A stretch of 23,720 bases of DNA from positions 1 through 23,720 of the forward strand of contig URDM01000047.1 in assembly GCA_900546575.1 (NCBI GenBank), written 5' to 3'. Below, piece after piece: positions 8,732 to 17,061 of this stretch; position 1 is the first letter of the stretch, and every line of letters starts with the position of its first letter. The notes below the pieces were generated by a model. The model made no database searches. It saw nothing but the letters and a program-made list of their open reading frames with translations, and was not told the DNA's origin. Source of the stretch: an uncultured Prevotella sp. Its GTDB lineage: Bacteria; Bacteroidota; Bacteroidia; Bacteroidales; Bacteroidaceae. The translations under genes were made by a program, and so were the position numbers.

Positions 8732-8850
8732 CTACATCGTGCTTGGTTAAATGTTTCAAAGTCTGATGTTTCAACCCTTCGGTTTTACTCGTGGTTAATA
8801 CGATTTCGTTTATTATACTCCCGTTTTAGTTTAAAACTCATAATAATTTG

Positions 8851-8858
8851 CAAAAGTA
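8851..8858 (-). promoter_or_regulatory. Bacteroidetes -7 promoter element for the susC operon
   Basis: TACTTTTG on the minus strand matches the TAnnTTTG consensus exactly and is followed by CAAA. It lies in an AT-rich stretch about 170 nt upstream of ATG 8682. No clean -33 TTTG is seen at the usual distance, so an activator may be needed. Confidence 0.5.
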
Positions 8859-8959
8859 AAAATTAAATTGTAAAAATTAACACCGTTTGGGTTATAAAAT
8901 GTTAACCCTTGAAATTGCTCAGAATACGTTTGTTTTCATGGCTTTGCCATACCCGTTTT

Positions 8960-9069
8960 CAAATGTAGTCCTTTTGGCTTTCAAAAGGACCCCTTTTAGG
9001 TTGCAAAAGGACTCCTTTTTCAATGCAAAACGAACCCTTTTGAAGGGCAAAAGGACTCCTTTTCGAAAA
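8960..9069. repeat. Five-unit 22-nt tandem repeat with palindromic core
   Basis: Units start at 8960, 8982, 9004, 9026 and 9048, exactly 22 nt apart. The best-conserved part is about 16 nt, CAAAAGGACTCCTTTT, whose AAAAGGA-C-TCCTTTT is a perfect palindrome. The last 6 nt differ in every unit (GGCTTT, AGGTTG, TCAATG, GAAGGG, CGAAAA). The first unit is degenerate. The inverted halves of neighbours also pair, e.g. GTCCTTTTG/CAAAAGGAC at 8968-8990. The array lies between the gltBD terminator and the susC promoter. It may be a multi-site protein-binding array or a mobile repeat; no function is known to me. Confidence 0.8.
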
Positions 9070-9083
9070 CCGTCGTTTGACGG
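9070..9083. repeat. Small hairpin abutting the 22-nt repeat array
   Basis: CCGTC (9070-9074) and GACGG (9079-9083) form a perfect 5-bp stem with loop GTTT. It starts exactly where a sixth repeat unit would begin and sits beside the gltBD terminator. Confidence 0.4.
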
Positions 9084-9085
9084 GC

Positions 9086-9127
9086 AAAAAAATAACGGGG
9101 TCGTTGCCTCTTCGGCGACGACCCCGT
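9086..9127 (-). terminator. Rho-independent terminator of gltBD
   Basis: ACGGGGTCGTTGCC (9095-9108) and GGCGACGACCCCGT (9114-9127) form a 14-bp stem with one T-G wobble and a 5-nt loop. On the minus strand it is followed by TA and seven T's (9094-9086). It lies about 50 nt past the gltD stop, so it ends the gltBD transcript and insulates susC. Confidence 0.88.
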
Positions 9128-9179
9128 CTCTATATAGCTGCCATTTGTTCTGTTTCAGCAACAGAACTTATAAAAGCAA

Positions 9180-10526
9180 TTACTTCGATAGGAATTTATC
9201 TATTTGAGCAGCTATTTGCTTTCCGCTTGCCATTGCACGTACTACAAGCGAGGCTCCGTTGGCTGCGTCGCCGGCTACGAATACGTTGGGGGCAAACTTG
9301 GGTTGTTCGGGCTTGAGGAATCCCATTGCGAGCAACACCATTTCACACTTGATGATTTCGGGCTTGCCCACTGGCTCCATGAGCGGACGTCCGCCATCGG
9401 GGTTGGGTTTCCATGTTATCTCCTGAACGCGCACTCCGGTGAGCTTGCTGTTCTTGTCGCCGAGGAACTCTAATGAGTTGATGTTCCATCGGCGTGTGCA
9501 TCCCTCCTCGTGCGACGATGTAGTCTTGAGTGTACGAGGCCAGTTGGGCCATGGATTCTTCGGGTCATCGGGTCCGTCTACGGGTCGCGGCATTATCTCT
9601 ATTTGTGTCACCGACTTGCATCCCTGACGGTGTGCCGTTCCGATGCAGTCTGATCCGGTGTCGCCACCGCCTATTACGAGCACGTCTTTGCCCTTGGCGT
9701 TGACCAGTTCTTCCTTCTTGAACTCCATGCCTGCCAACACTCTGTTTTGCTGTGAGAGCATTTCGAGAGCGAAGTGTACGCCCTTCAGTTCGCGTCCGGG
9801 AATCTTGAGGTCGCGTGCAGTAGGCGTTCCGGTTGATACAACGTAAGCGTCGAAGCCTTCGGGCAGATGTTCTACGTCGACTGGTGAGTTGTATTTGAAT
9901 ACGATGCCTTCTTCTTCGAGCAGAGCGATTCGGCGGTCGATGACTGCCTTGTTGAGCTTGAAGTTAGGTATGCCGTAGCGCAGCAGACCGCCAGCGCTTT
10001 CGTTCTTCTCCATCACAGTGACCGAGTAGCCCATGTGGTTGAGGCGGTTGGCTGCCACGAGTCCGGCTGGTCCGGCGCCTATTACGCACACTTTCTTGCC
10101 GTTGCGTTCGGGTTGTTCTACACGTACGTAGTTCTCCTGGAATGCGTGTTCGGTAATGGCACACTCGTCCTCGCGGTTGGTTGTAGGTTCGTGTTCAACG
10201 AGATTGAGCACGCAAGCCTTCTCGCACAGCGCCGGACAGATGCGTCCGGTGAACTCGGGGAAGTCGTTGGTAGAGTTGAGCAGGCGATAAGCCAGCTCCC
10301 AGTCGCCCTTGTATAGGGCGTCGTTCCACTCGGGTGCCTTGTTGCCCAGCGGACATGCCCAGTGGCAGAAGGGTACGCCACAGTCCATACAGCGTGATGC
10401 CTGCTGTCGGCGGTCGTTGCTGTTGAGTGTTTGTTCGACTTCACCAAAGTCGTGAATGCGGTCGTGTATGGGGCGGTAGCCCGCCTCTTTGCGGTGTATA
10501 GTGAGGAATGCTTTTGGATTGCCCAT
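9180..10526 (-). CDS. gltD: Glutamate synthase small subunit (NADPH)
   Basis: The beta subunit of glutamate synthase passes electrons from NAD(P)H through FAD and 4Fe-4S clusters to GltB for making glutamate from glutamine and 2-oxoglutarate. The protein has 448 residues, normal for the family. The N-terminal cysteines CMDCGVPFCHWAC (46, 49, 54, 58) and CPALCEKAC (97, 101, 105) bind Fe-S. The FAD site GAGPAG is at 150-155, the NADPH-binding GGGDTGSDC at 286-294, and the closing FAD motif VFVAGDAANG is near 415-425. It follows gltB on the same strand after a 175-nt spacer full of repeats and is followed by a strong terminator. The assignment is firm; cofactor preference NADPH over NADH is by family only. 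Confidence 0.97.
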   Translation of the reverse strand: MGNPKAFLTIHRKEAGYRPIHDRIHDFGEVEQTLNSNDRRQQASRCMDCGVPFCHWACPLGNKAPEWNDALYKGDWELAYRLLNSTNDFPEFTGRICPALCEKACVLNLVEHEPTTNREDECAITEHAFQENYVRVEQPERNGKKVCVIGAGPAGLVAANRLNHMGYSVTVMEKNESAGGLLRYGIPNFKLNKAVIDRRIALLEEEGIVFKYNSPVDVEHLPEGFDAYVVSTGTPTARDLKIPGRELKGVHFALEMLSQQNRVLAGMEFKKEELVNAKGKDVLVIGGGDTGSDCIGTAHRQGCKSVTQIEIMPRPVDGPDDPKNPWPNWPRTLKTTSSHEEGCTRRWNINSLEFLGDKNSKLTGVRVQEITWKPNPDGGRPLMEPVGKPEIIKCEMVLLAMGFLKPEQPKFAPNVFVAGDAANGASLVVRAMASGKQIAAQIDKFLSK

Positions 10527-10533
10527 AATTCAA

Positions 10534-10704
10534 ATGTTGAATGATGAATGATGAATGTTGAGTTGTTGCGGCTTGCCGCAATGTAGAATGTAGAATGTAG
10601 AATGTCGAAAGTTGAGTTTTGAATGCTGAATGTAGAGTTTGCTAATTAATTCAACACTCCACATTCCACATTCCACATTCTGATTTGCGCCTTCGCGCAA
10701 ATCA
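10534..10704 (-). repeat. gltB-gltD spacer of heptad repeats and hairpins
   Basis: The spacer holds 7-nt tandem units (GATGAAT-type at 10534-10560, GAATGTA-type at 10580-10605) and the reversed set at 10661-10680. On the minus strand the two arms pair over 20 nt, and the unit differences become G-U wobbles. A small hairpin TGCGG/CCGCA lies at 10567-10580, and a perfect 10-bp hairpin at 10681-10704 (loop CTTC) includes the gltB stop codon. There are no U-tracts, so these are more likely RNA-processing or stability elements that set the gltB:gltD ratio than terminators. Confidence 0.65.
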
Positions 10705-13700
10705 GTAGTCTCTCTGCATGTCTGCAATCTTCTGTTGCAGCTTGCGTACCTGCTCTTCCTGCAGCACACGCTTATACTCGATTGGGACAATCTGTATGAA
10801 GTCCTCAACGTAGCGGTTCCAGTCGTCGAGCATGGTGCGTGCGAGTTTCGAACCGGTGTATAGGTAGTGCTGGCGTATGAGTTCGTGCAGCTCCTTGCGG
10901 TAGTTGCTGTCGTCGACAAGGTTGATCTCGACCATATCCATATTGCAGAAGTAGTCGAAGTTGTGGTTCTTGTCCCACACGTAAGCCACACCGCCAGACA
11001 TACCGGCAGCGAAGTTGCGTCCCGTTTCGCCCAATACTACTACGCGACCGCCCGTCATATACTCGCAGCAGTGGTCGCCTGCGCCCTCGATAACGGCTGT
11101 TGCGCCCGAGTTGCGCACTCCGAAGCGTTCGCCAACCTTACCGTTTATGTAGAGTTCGCCGCTTGTTGCGCCATACAGTCCGGTGTTGCCGGCTATGATG
11201 TTGTCCTCGGCTGCGAAGTTGCTTCTTATCGGCGGGAGTATCGAAATGCGTCCGCCTGAGAGGCCCTTGGCGAAGTAGTCGTTGGCTTCGCCTTCCAGTT
11301 TGAAGTCGACACCCTTAACGAGGAATGCGCCGAAGCTCTGTCCTGCCGAGCCCTTGAACTTCACGTTGATGGTCTTGTCGGGCAGTCCTGCCTCGCCATA
11401 CTTCTGAGCTATCATTCCGCTAAGCATTGCGCCGACGGCACGGTCGGTGTTCTTGATGGCGAAATCGAGCGAAACCTCGTCCTGACGTTCTATCGCGTTC
11501 TGCGCTCCACGTATCAGATGCTGGTCTAATACGTCGCCAAGCTCGTGTCGTTGCTGTGCTGTATGATAGAGCGTGCAGCCGTTGGGCTCCTGGAACAGAA
11601 GTCGGTGGAAGTCGAGCAGAGCCGACTTGGGATTCTTCTCGTCCTTCTTGGTGAGGATGAGTTCGGTGTGTCCTACTATCTCGTTGAGGCTGCGATAGCC
11701 CATCTGGGCCAAGTATTCGCGCACCTCTTGTGCCACGAAGGTGAAGTAGTTGACCAGATATTCTGCCTTGCCGCGGAACAGCTTGCGCAGTTCGGGGTTC
11801 TGTGTGGCTACGCCCATTGGACATGTGTTGAGGTTGCATTTACGCATCATCACACAACCGAGCACGATCAGCGCTGCAGTACCGAATCCGAACTCCTCTG
11901 CACCGAGCAGAGCCATGAGCACAACATCGCGTCCTGTCTTCAACTGGCCGTCCACTTGCAGACGAACCTGACCGCGCAGACCGTTCTTGACGAGTGTCTG
12001 CTGAGTCTCAGACAATCCGATTTCGGGCGAAATACCGGCAAATCGCATGCTCGATGCAGGCGAAGCGCCGGTGCCGCCTTCAGCTCCTGAGATGACGATA
12101 AGGTCGGCCTTGGCCTTGGCAACGCCCGCTGCGATGGTGCCAACGCCACTCTCGGCTACGAGCTTCACGCTGATTGCAGCCTTAGGATTGACGTTCTTGA
12201 GGTCGAAGATGAGCTGGGCCAGGTCCTCGATAGAGTAGATGTCGTGGTGAGGAGGAGGCGAAATGAGCGAGATTCCGGGAATAGAGTGACGCGTCTTGGC
12301 AATCACCTCGTTCACCTTGAAGCCCGGCAGCTGTCCGCCTTCACCCGGCTTGGCACCCTGAGCCACCTTAATCTGTATCTCCTCGGCGTTGACCAGATAT
12401 TCAGTAGTTACGCCGAAGCGTCCCGAAGCAACCTGCTTGGTCTTGCTCGAAAGCGAAACGCCGTCCACAGTCTCGTGGAAACGCTCGCTCAACTCGCCGC
12501 CTTCACCTGTGTTTGAGCGTGCGCCGAGCTTGTTCATGGCAAGAGCCATTGCCTCGTGAGCCTCCTTTGACAGAGCTCCGAACGACATGGCACCCGTCAC
12601 GAAGTGTTTAACAATGTTCTCGACGGGTTCTACCTCGTCGACTGGTATCGGATTTTGTTTGAAATCGAAGAAGTCGCGGATGAAGATTGGTTCTTCTTTC
12701 TCGTCGACAAACTTCGTGAACTCTTTGTATTTAGCGTAATTGCCAGTGCGTGTGGCAAGCTGAAGTGTAGCGATGGTTTCGGGGTTCCAGGCGTGGCGTA
12801 TGCCGTCTTTGCGCCAGTGGAATTGTCCGAAGTTGGGCAGGAAGTCGAGCTTCTTGCGGTTGTTGAAGGCCTTGTTGTGCATGCTGATTGCGTCGCGGGC
12901 GATGGTTTCGAGTCCAACGCCGCCTATAGTGCTCACTTCTGTACCGAAGTAGGTCTTCAACAGCGCCTCCGACAGACCTATGCTCTCGAATATCTTGGCT
13001 CCGCGATATGAGCGGATGGTTGAGATACCCATCTTTGCCATAATCTTCAACAGACCTTTCTTCACTGCCTTGATGTAGTTGGCTTCGGCTGTCGGATAGT
13101 TCTCCTGAATCTTTCCGCGCTTCACAAGGTCGTCCAGTATGGCGTATGTCATGTACGGACAGAGTGCCGAAGCACCGTAGCCCAGGAGCAGTGCGGCGTG
13201 CATCACCTCGCGAATCTCACCGCTCTCTACGATAAGTGCGGTCTGAACGCGCTTGCCGACGGAAATCAAGTAATGGTGAACGGCACTCACTGCGAGCAGC
13301 GAAGGAATTGCTGCATGATTCTCATCGACATCGCGGTCGCTGAGGATGATGTAGTTGTAGCCGTCGTCGACGCTGCGTTCGGCCTCCTTGCAGAGTGCAT
13401 CGAGCGACTCGCGCAGTCCGTCTTCGCCCTTGCTGCATTCAAACAGCATAGGCAACTTGACTGTGTTGAATCCCTTGTAGCGTATATTGCACAGTATATC
13501 GAGCTGAGTATTGGTCAGAATGGGGTGGGGCAGACGCACCATCTTGCAGTTCGACTCGTCGGGCGACAGAATACCGGAGCCCACACGACCTATATATTCC
13601 GACAAAGACATGACCAGCGACTCGCGTATTGAGTCGATGGCAGGGTTGGTAACCTGCGCAAACTGCTGGCGGAAGTAGTTGAAGAACACCTGCGCATGGC

Positions 13701-15222
13701 CGCTCAGTACTGCCAGCGGAGTGTCGTTGCCCATTGAGGCGGTAGGTTCCTGGCCGTTGGTAGCCATCGGAACGATGGTGCCGTCGACATCTTCCTCGCC
13801 GAAACCGAACATCAGCTCCTTGCGTGTGAGGTCGTCGACAGAGTTGTCTACCTTACGTCCGGAGTGCAGTTTCTCAAGTTGTATACGGTTAGTTGATAGC
13901 CACTGGCGGTAAGGATGGGCGCTTGCGAGGCGCTCCTTAATCTCACCGTCATAGTAGATTTTGCCCTCCTGAGTGTCGATAAGGAGAATCTTGCCTGGTT
14001 GAAGGCGTCCCTTTTCGGCAATCTCAGTCGGGTCAAAGTCCATGACACCCACTTCGGATGCCACGACCATAGTGTCATTCTTGGTAATAGTATATCGTGC
14101 CGGGCGCAGACCGTTGCGGTCGAGCATTCCTCCGGCGTATCTTCCGTCGCTGAACAGCAGTGCGGCAGGGCCGTCCCATGGTTCCATAAGTATAGAGTGA
14201 TACTCGTAGAAAGCCTTCAAATCTTCGGGTATCGGATTCTTGTCGTTGAAGCTTTCGGGCACCATTACAGCCATAGCGTGCGGCAGAGAGAGTCCGCTCA
14301 TCACGAAAAACTCGAATACGTTGTCGAGACTTGCAGAGTCTGACATGTCGGGCTGTATGATAGGTGAGATGCCACGGATGTCGCCCAATGCCTCGCTTGA
14401 GAGTACACTCTCGCGTGCCTTGAACCAAGAGCGGTTGCCGCGAATGGTGTTTATCTCGCCGTTGTGTGCCAAGAGGCGGAACGGCTGGGCAAGGCTCCAT
14501 GTGGGGAACGTGTTGGTAGAGAAGCGCGAGTGAACGAGTGCTAATCCTGAAGTGAAGTAATTGTTGGTGAGGTCGGGATAGTACTGGCGTACCTGCATTG
14601 ACGACAGCATACCCTTATAAACTATGTTCCGGCTCGAAAGCGAGCAGATGTAGAAGTCCTTGTTATTGACACGGTTTTCAATGCGCTTGCGTATAATATA
14701 TAATGTGCGCTCGAAGGTGGGCACCTTGTCGTCGGTCACGCCCGTGATGAAAACCTGCTTGATGGCTGGTTCGGTGTCAAGAGCAGACACACCGAGGCAA
14801 TCGGGATTGGTAGGCACAGTGCGCAGGTGCATGAGCGAGAGTCCTTCGCGCTCGATTTCTTCAATCATTATCGACAGAATGGCCTGCTGCTGTGGCTCGT
14901 CTTTAGGAAGAAAGACGAGACCTGTGCCGTATTTGCCCTTCTCAGGCACCGGAATACCCTGCAACAGTATGAATTCGTGAGGAATCTGAAGCATGATTCC
15001 CGCACCGTCTCCAGTCTTGTTGTCGGCACCTTCGGCTCCTCTGTGGCGCATATTCTCAAGTACGCGCAGAGCGTTGTCTACTAATTCGTGGCTTTTGTTA
15101 CCATGAATATTCACTACCATACCCACTCCACATGCATCGTGTTCGTAGGCGGCATTGTAAAGTCCTGAAAATCTCTCGCCAGCCATTGCCTGGCCGGCTT
15201 GATGGTCTTGTGTTTTTCCCAT
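10702..15222 (-). CDS. gltB: Glutamate synthase large subunit
   Basis: The alpha subunit of glutamate synthase, 1506 residues, full length. The class II glutamine amidotransferase domain begins at Cys31 (EHDACGVGMV), which becomes the N-terminal nucleophile after removal of a 30-residue propeptide. The central domain is followed by the FMN/synthase domain with PGEGGQLPG and GAEGGTGASP. The 3Fe-4S cluster motif CVMMRKCNLNTCPMG and the C-terminal GXGXG beta-helix (GGRVVVLGETGRNFAAGMSGG) complete it. Start ATG 15222 gives a propeptide of usual length. It is first in the gltB-gltD operon, with a TAnnTTTG element about 50 nt upstream. Expression control by nitrogen is likely from the family, not visible here. 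Confidence 0.97.
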   Translation of the reverse strand: MGKTQDHQAGQAMAGERFSGLYNAAYEHDACGVGMVVNIHGNKSHELVDNALRVLENMRHRGAEGADNKTGDGAGIMLQIPHEFILLQGIPVPEKGKYGTGLVFLPKDEPQQQAILSIMIEEIEREGLSLMHLRTVPTNPDCLGVSALDTEPAIKQVFITGVTDDKVPTFERTLYIIRKRIENRVNNKDFYICSLSSRNIVYKGMLSSMQVRQYYPDLTNNYFTSGLALVHSRFSTNTFPTWSLAQPFRLLAHNGEINTIRGNRSWFKARESVLSSEALGDIRGISPIIQPDMSDSASLDNVFEFFVMSGLSLPHAMAVMVPESFNDKNPIPEDLKAFYEYHSILMEPWDGPAALLFSDGRYAGGMLDRNGLRPARYTITKNDTMVVASEVGVMDFDPTEIAEKGRLQPGKILLIDTQEGKIYYDGEIKERLASAHPYRQWLSTNRIQLEKLHSGRKVDNSVDDLTRKELMFGFGEEDVDGTIVPMATNGQEPTASMGNDTPLAVLSGHAQVFFNYFRQQFAQVTNPAIDSIRESLVMSLSEYIGRVGSGILSPDESNCKMVRLPHPILTNTQLDILCNIRYKGFNTVKLPMLFECSKGEDGLRESLDALCKEAERSVDDGYNYIILSDRDVDENHAAIPSLLAVSAVHHYLISVGKRVQTALIVESGEIREVMHAALLLGYGASALCPYMTYAILDDLVKRGKIQENYPTAEANYIKAVKKGLLKIMAKMGISTIRSYRGAKIFESIGLSEALLKTYFGTEVSTIGGVGLETIARDAISMHNKAFNNRKKLDFLPNFGQFHWRKDGIRHAWNPETIATLQLATRTGNYAKYKEFTKFVDEKEEPIFIRDFFDFKQNPIPVDEVEPVENIVKHFVTGAMSFGALSKEAHEAMALAMNKLGARSNTGEGGELSERFHETVDGVSLSSKTKQVASGRFGVTTEYLVNAEEIQIKVAQGAKPGEGGQLPGFKVNEVIAKTRHSIPGISLISPPPHHDIYSIEDLAQLIFDLKNVNPKAAISVKLVAESGVGTIAAGVAKAKADLIVISGAEGGTGASPASSMRFAGISPEIGLSETQQTLVKNGLRGQVRLQVDGQLKTGRDVVLMALLGAEEFGFGTAALIVLGCVMMRKCNLNTCPMGVATQNPELRKLFRGKAEYLVNYFTFVAQEVREYLAQMGYRSLNEIVGHTELILTKKDEKNPKSALLDFHRLLFQEPNGCTLYHTAQQRHELGDVLDQHLIRGAQNAIERQDEVSLDFAIKNTDRAVGAMLSGMIAQKYGEAGLPDKTINVKFKGSAGQSFGAFLVKGVDFKLEGEANDYFAKGLSGGRISILPPIRSNFAAEDNIIAGNTGLYGATSGELYINGKVGERFGVRNSGATAVIEGAGDHCCEYMTGGRVVVLGETGRNFAAGMSGGVAYVWDKNHNFDYFCNMDMVEINLVDDSNYRKELHELIRQHYLYTGSKLARTMLDDWNRYVEDFIQIVPIEYKRVLQEEQVRKLQQKIADMQRDY

Positions 15223-15272
15223 CTCAATTGCTTTTAATTAGTAAACCATTGAAAAACCTATCAAAGTGATTG

Positions 15273-15280
15273 CAAATTTA
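15273..15280 (-). promoter_or_regulatory. -7 promoter element for gltBD
   Basis: TAAATTTG on the minus strand fits TAnnTTTG and is followed by CA, about 50 nt upstream of the gltB start. It would give a 5' leader of about 45 nt. No -33 TTTG stands at the usual distance. The rest of 15223-15431 is AT-rich with nothing else recognised. Confidence 0.5.
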
Positions 15281-15431
15281 ATAATTTACTTTCAAAAAGC
15301 AATATAAAAGTCGGAAAAATAATTAATGTTTTTGATTTATAGCAAGAATAATGTATTATTTTGTAATATTTCCGACATGTAAGGTGTCGTTTTGTTACAT
15401 TAATGTATATTTATTGCTACGGATTGCAAGT

Positions 15432-16310
15432 TCAGCTACGTCTGTATTCCGACGGTGACATGCCCACATGTTCCTTGAAATACTTGCCAAGGAACGACTG
15501 GTTGGAGAAGTTAAGGCTTTGAGCTATCTCCTTGATGCTGCGTTGTGTGTTGCGCAGAAGCATGCGCAGCTCCATCGTGACGTATGCGTCTATCCACTCG
15601 TTGGGTGTTCGTTTGGACACGTTCTTTACCGTTTCCGACAGATATTTGGGCGATATGCAGAGCTGTTCGCTATACCAGCTCACGCGACGTTCTGTGCGGA
15701 AGTGGTTTTCGACGAGCAATATGAACTTTGTGAAGATTTCTTCGGCACGCGTATTGTGCTCGCTGGTGCGCGACTGTACGCTGTATATCACGTTGCTCAC
15801 TTCATAAACCATAGTGAGGAACATCGATTGCATCATCTCGCGACGGAAGTGGTTGTCGGGTTCGTCCATCTTCTGCCTCATGCAGGTCAACGTGTGGTGT
15901 ATGAAGCTGGCCTTGTCTTCGGGCAGACTGAATACGGGGTGGTTGCGTGCGAAGAGGAAGAGCGCCGACAGTTCGTGTACGCTCTTGATGGTTTCGTTGA
16001 AGAAGTCGTAGCTGATGATGATGCCCATTCCGCGGCAGTCGGGCGACATGGTGCAGTCGTATGTGATGCGTCCCTGGTTGATGATGATAAGGTCGCCTGC
16101 TTTGACGTTATGTTCTACAGAGTCGACAACGTATCGTGCAGAGCCTTTGGTACACAATGCTAAAAGCAGACATTGTATGCGTCGCGGTTCGCGAGGCAAT
16201 GGCATGTTGGCAATCTCGTCAAGAATGAGGATGTCGTTGCCGATATGGCTACCTCCGCACATGCGTATGGCGTATTCTACTGTTATGTCTTTTAAGTCAG
16301 GTAAGGTCAT
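15432..16310 (-). CDS. AraC-family transcriptional regulator
   Basis: A 292-residue DNA-binding regulator. Residues about 1-160 form a cupin-like sensing domain (YVVDSVEHNVKAGDLIIINQG is the typical beta-barrel turn). Residues about 190-292 are the double helix-turn-helix domain, with VSWYSEQLCISPKYLSETVK as the first HTH and RSIKEIAQSLNFSNQSFLGKYFKEHVGMSPSEYRRS as the second, which is the family signature. It reads away from the divergent DUF3332 gene and ends 209 nt before gltB. The effector and targets are unknown. Control of the neighbours is possible but not shown by the sequence. Confidence 0.93.
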   Translation of the reverse strand: MTLPDLKDITVEYAIRMCGGSHIGNDILILDEIANMPLPREPRRIQCLLLALCTKGSARYVVDSVEHNVKAGDLIIINQGRITYDCTMSPDCRGMGIIISYDFFNETIKSVHELSALFLFARNHPVFSLPEDKASFIHHTLTCMRQKMDEPDNHFRREMMQSMFLTMVYEVSNVIYSVQSRTSEHNTRAEEIFTKFILLVENHFRTERRVSWYSEQLCISPKYLSETVKNVSKRTPNEWIDAYVTMELRMLLRNTQRSIKEIAQSLNFSNQSFLGKYFKEHVGMSPSEYRRS

Positions 16311-16341
16311 CTCTGTATGGCTTATAATGTTGATATAGGTG

Positions 16342-16349
16342 CAAATGTA
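16342..16349 (-). promoter_or_regulatory. -7 promoter element for the AraC-family gene
   Basis: TACATTTG on the minus strand matches TAnnTTTG and is followed by CACC. It lies about 32 nt upstream of the start codon at 16310. The -33 region is AT-rich without a clear TTTG. Confidence 0.45.
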
Positions 16350-16439
16350 CGAAATATATCTGACATATCGATTGTTTTTTTAGTTATAACTTGTCAATGT
16401 ATATATGCATAAAACTGTTAAATAGACCTTATTGTGGCC

Positions 16440-16467
16440 TTTGCAAAGTTTTTTTTTACTATCTTTA
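16440..16467 (+). promoter_or_regulatory. Promoter of the DUF3332 gene with a T9 spacer run
   Basis: TTTG at 16440-16443 and TATCTTTA at 16460-16467 resemble the -33 TTTG and -7 TAnnTTTG elements (last base differs). The spacer is 16 nt, shorter than usual, and contains nine T's (16449-16457). It lies about 23 nt upstream of ATG 16491. Confidence 0.45.
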
Positions 16468-16490
16468 CAGAGGTTTTAAATTATATGCTT

Positions 16491-17042
16491 ATGAAAATCA
16501 GACATCTTAAGGTGTCGGCGCTATTGCTCGCTGCCACTTTGCTAACCAGTTCTTGCGTAGGCTCGTTCTCTTTGTTCAACCGTGTTGCCAAGTGGAACAC
16601 CCACGCTACAAGTTCGAAGTTCCTCAACGAGATCATATTCATTCTCATCTCGCCGGCTTATGCTGTGTGTGCTGTTGCTGATGCCTTGGTGCTCAATACG
16701 ATTGAATTCTGGTCGGGCAGCAACCCGTTGGCTCAGAAGGTGGGCACTGTTCAGAAGGTGACCGGTAAAGATGGATTGATTTATGCGGTAAAGACGCTGC
16801 GCAACGGATATGAAGTCACTTCGCCAAACGGTGAAGTTGTCAGCTTCATCTACGATAAGAAGACCAATTCATGGTCGCAGGAACAGAATGGAAAGAAGGT
16901 GGAGATATTCCGCTTTAACGATGACGGCACTATCCAGGCTCGTCTCAGCGACGGCGAGACCATACGTGTAAATCCAGATGAAGCGGGTGTGTTCGAAACC
17001 CGTATGGCTGTCAATGGCGCTCGCTTCTGGGCTTGCCGATAA
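16491..17042 (+). CDS. DUF3332 domain-containing lipoprotein
   Basis: A small exported lipoprotein of 183 residues. I chose ATG 16491 (MKIRHLKVS) because it gives a clean signal peptide ending in the lipobox LTSSC with Cys22. ATG 16485 is only two codons upstream, and an earlier one at 16434 would overlap the promoter. The mature part has the conserved DUF3332 features: GSFSLFNRVAKWN just after the cysteine, a hydrophobic segment IIFILISPAYAVCAVADALV, then LNTIEFWSGSNP. A beta-rich tail follows, ending VNGARFWACR. The function of the family is unknown. It stands alone on the plus strand, convergent with the DPP7-like gene, with a long hairpin terminator behind it. Confidence 0.9.
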   Translation: MKIRHLKVSALLLAATLLTSSCVGSFSLFNRVAKWNTHATSSKFLNEIIFILISPAYAVCAVADALVLNTIEFWSGSNPLAQKVGTVQKVTGKDGLIYAVKTLRNGYEVTSPNGEVVSFIYDKKTNSWSQEQNGKKVEIFRFNDDGTIQARLSDGETIRVNPDEAGVFETRMAVNGARFWACR

Positions 17043-17061
17043 CTCTTTTTTATAATATAAG

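Noticed and set aside
8960..9069. CRISPR array from regular repeats with variable spacers
   Set aside because: The period is 22 nt with only 6-nt variable parts, far too short for CRISPR spacers, and there are no cas genes.
8887..9207. Small open frames on both strands in the gltD-susC gap
   Set aside because: They are translations of the 22-nt repeat and terminator (22-nt period gives lysine/leucine-rich junk) and overlap gltD.
15223..15431. Riboswitch or regulatory RNA upstream of gltB
   Set aside because: The stretch is AT-rich without strong stems, and the inferred leader is only about 45 nt.
16434..16490. Earlier start for the DUF3332 protein
   Set aside because: It would include the promoter region and move the signal peptide away from the N-terminus.
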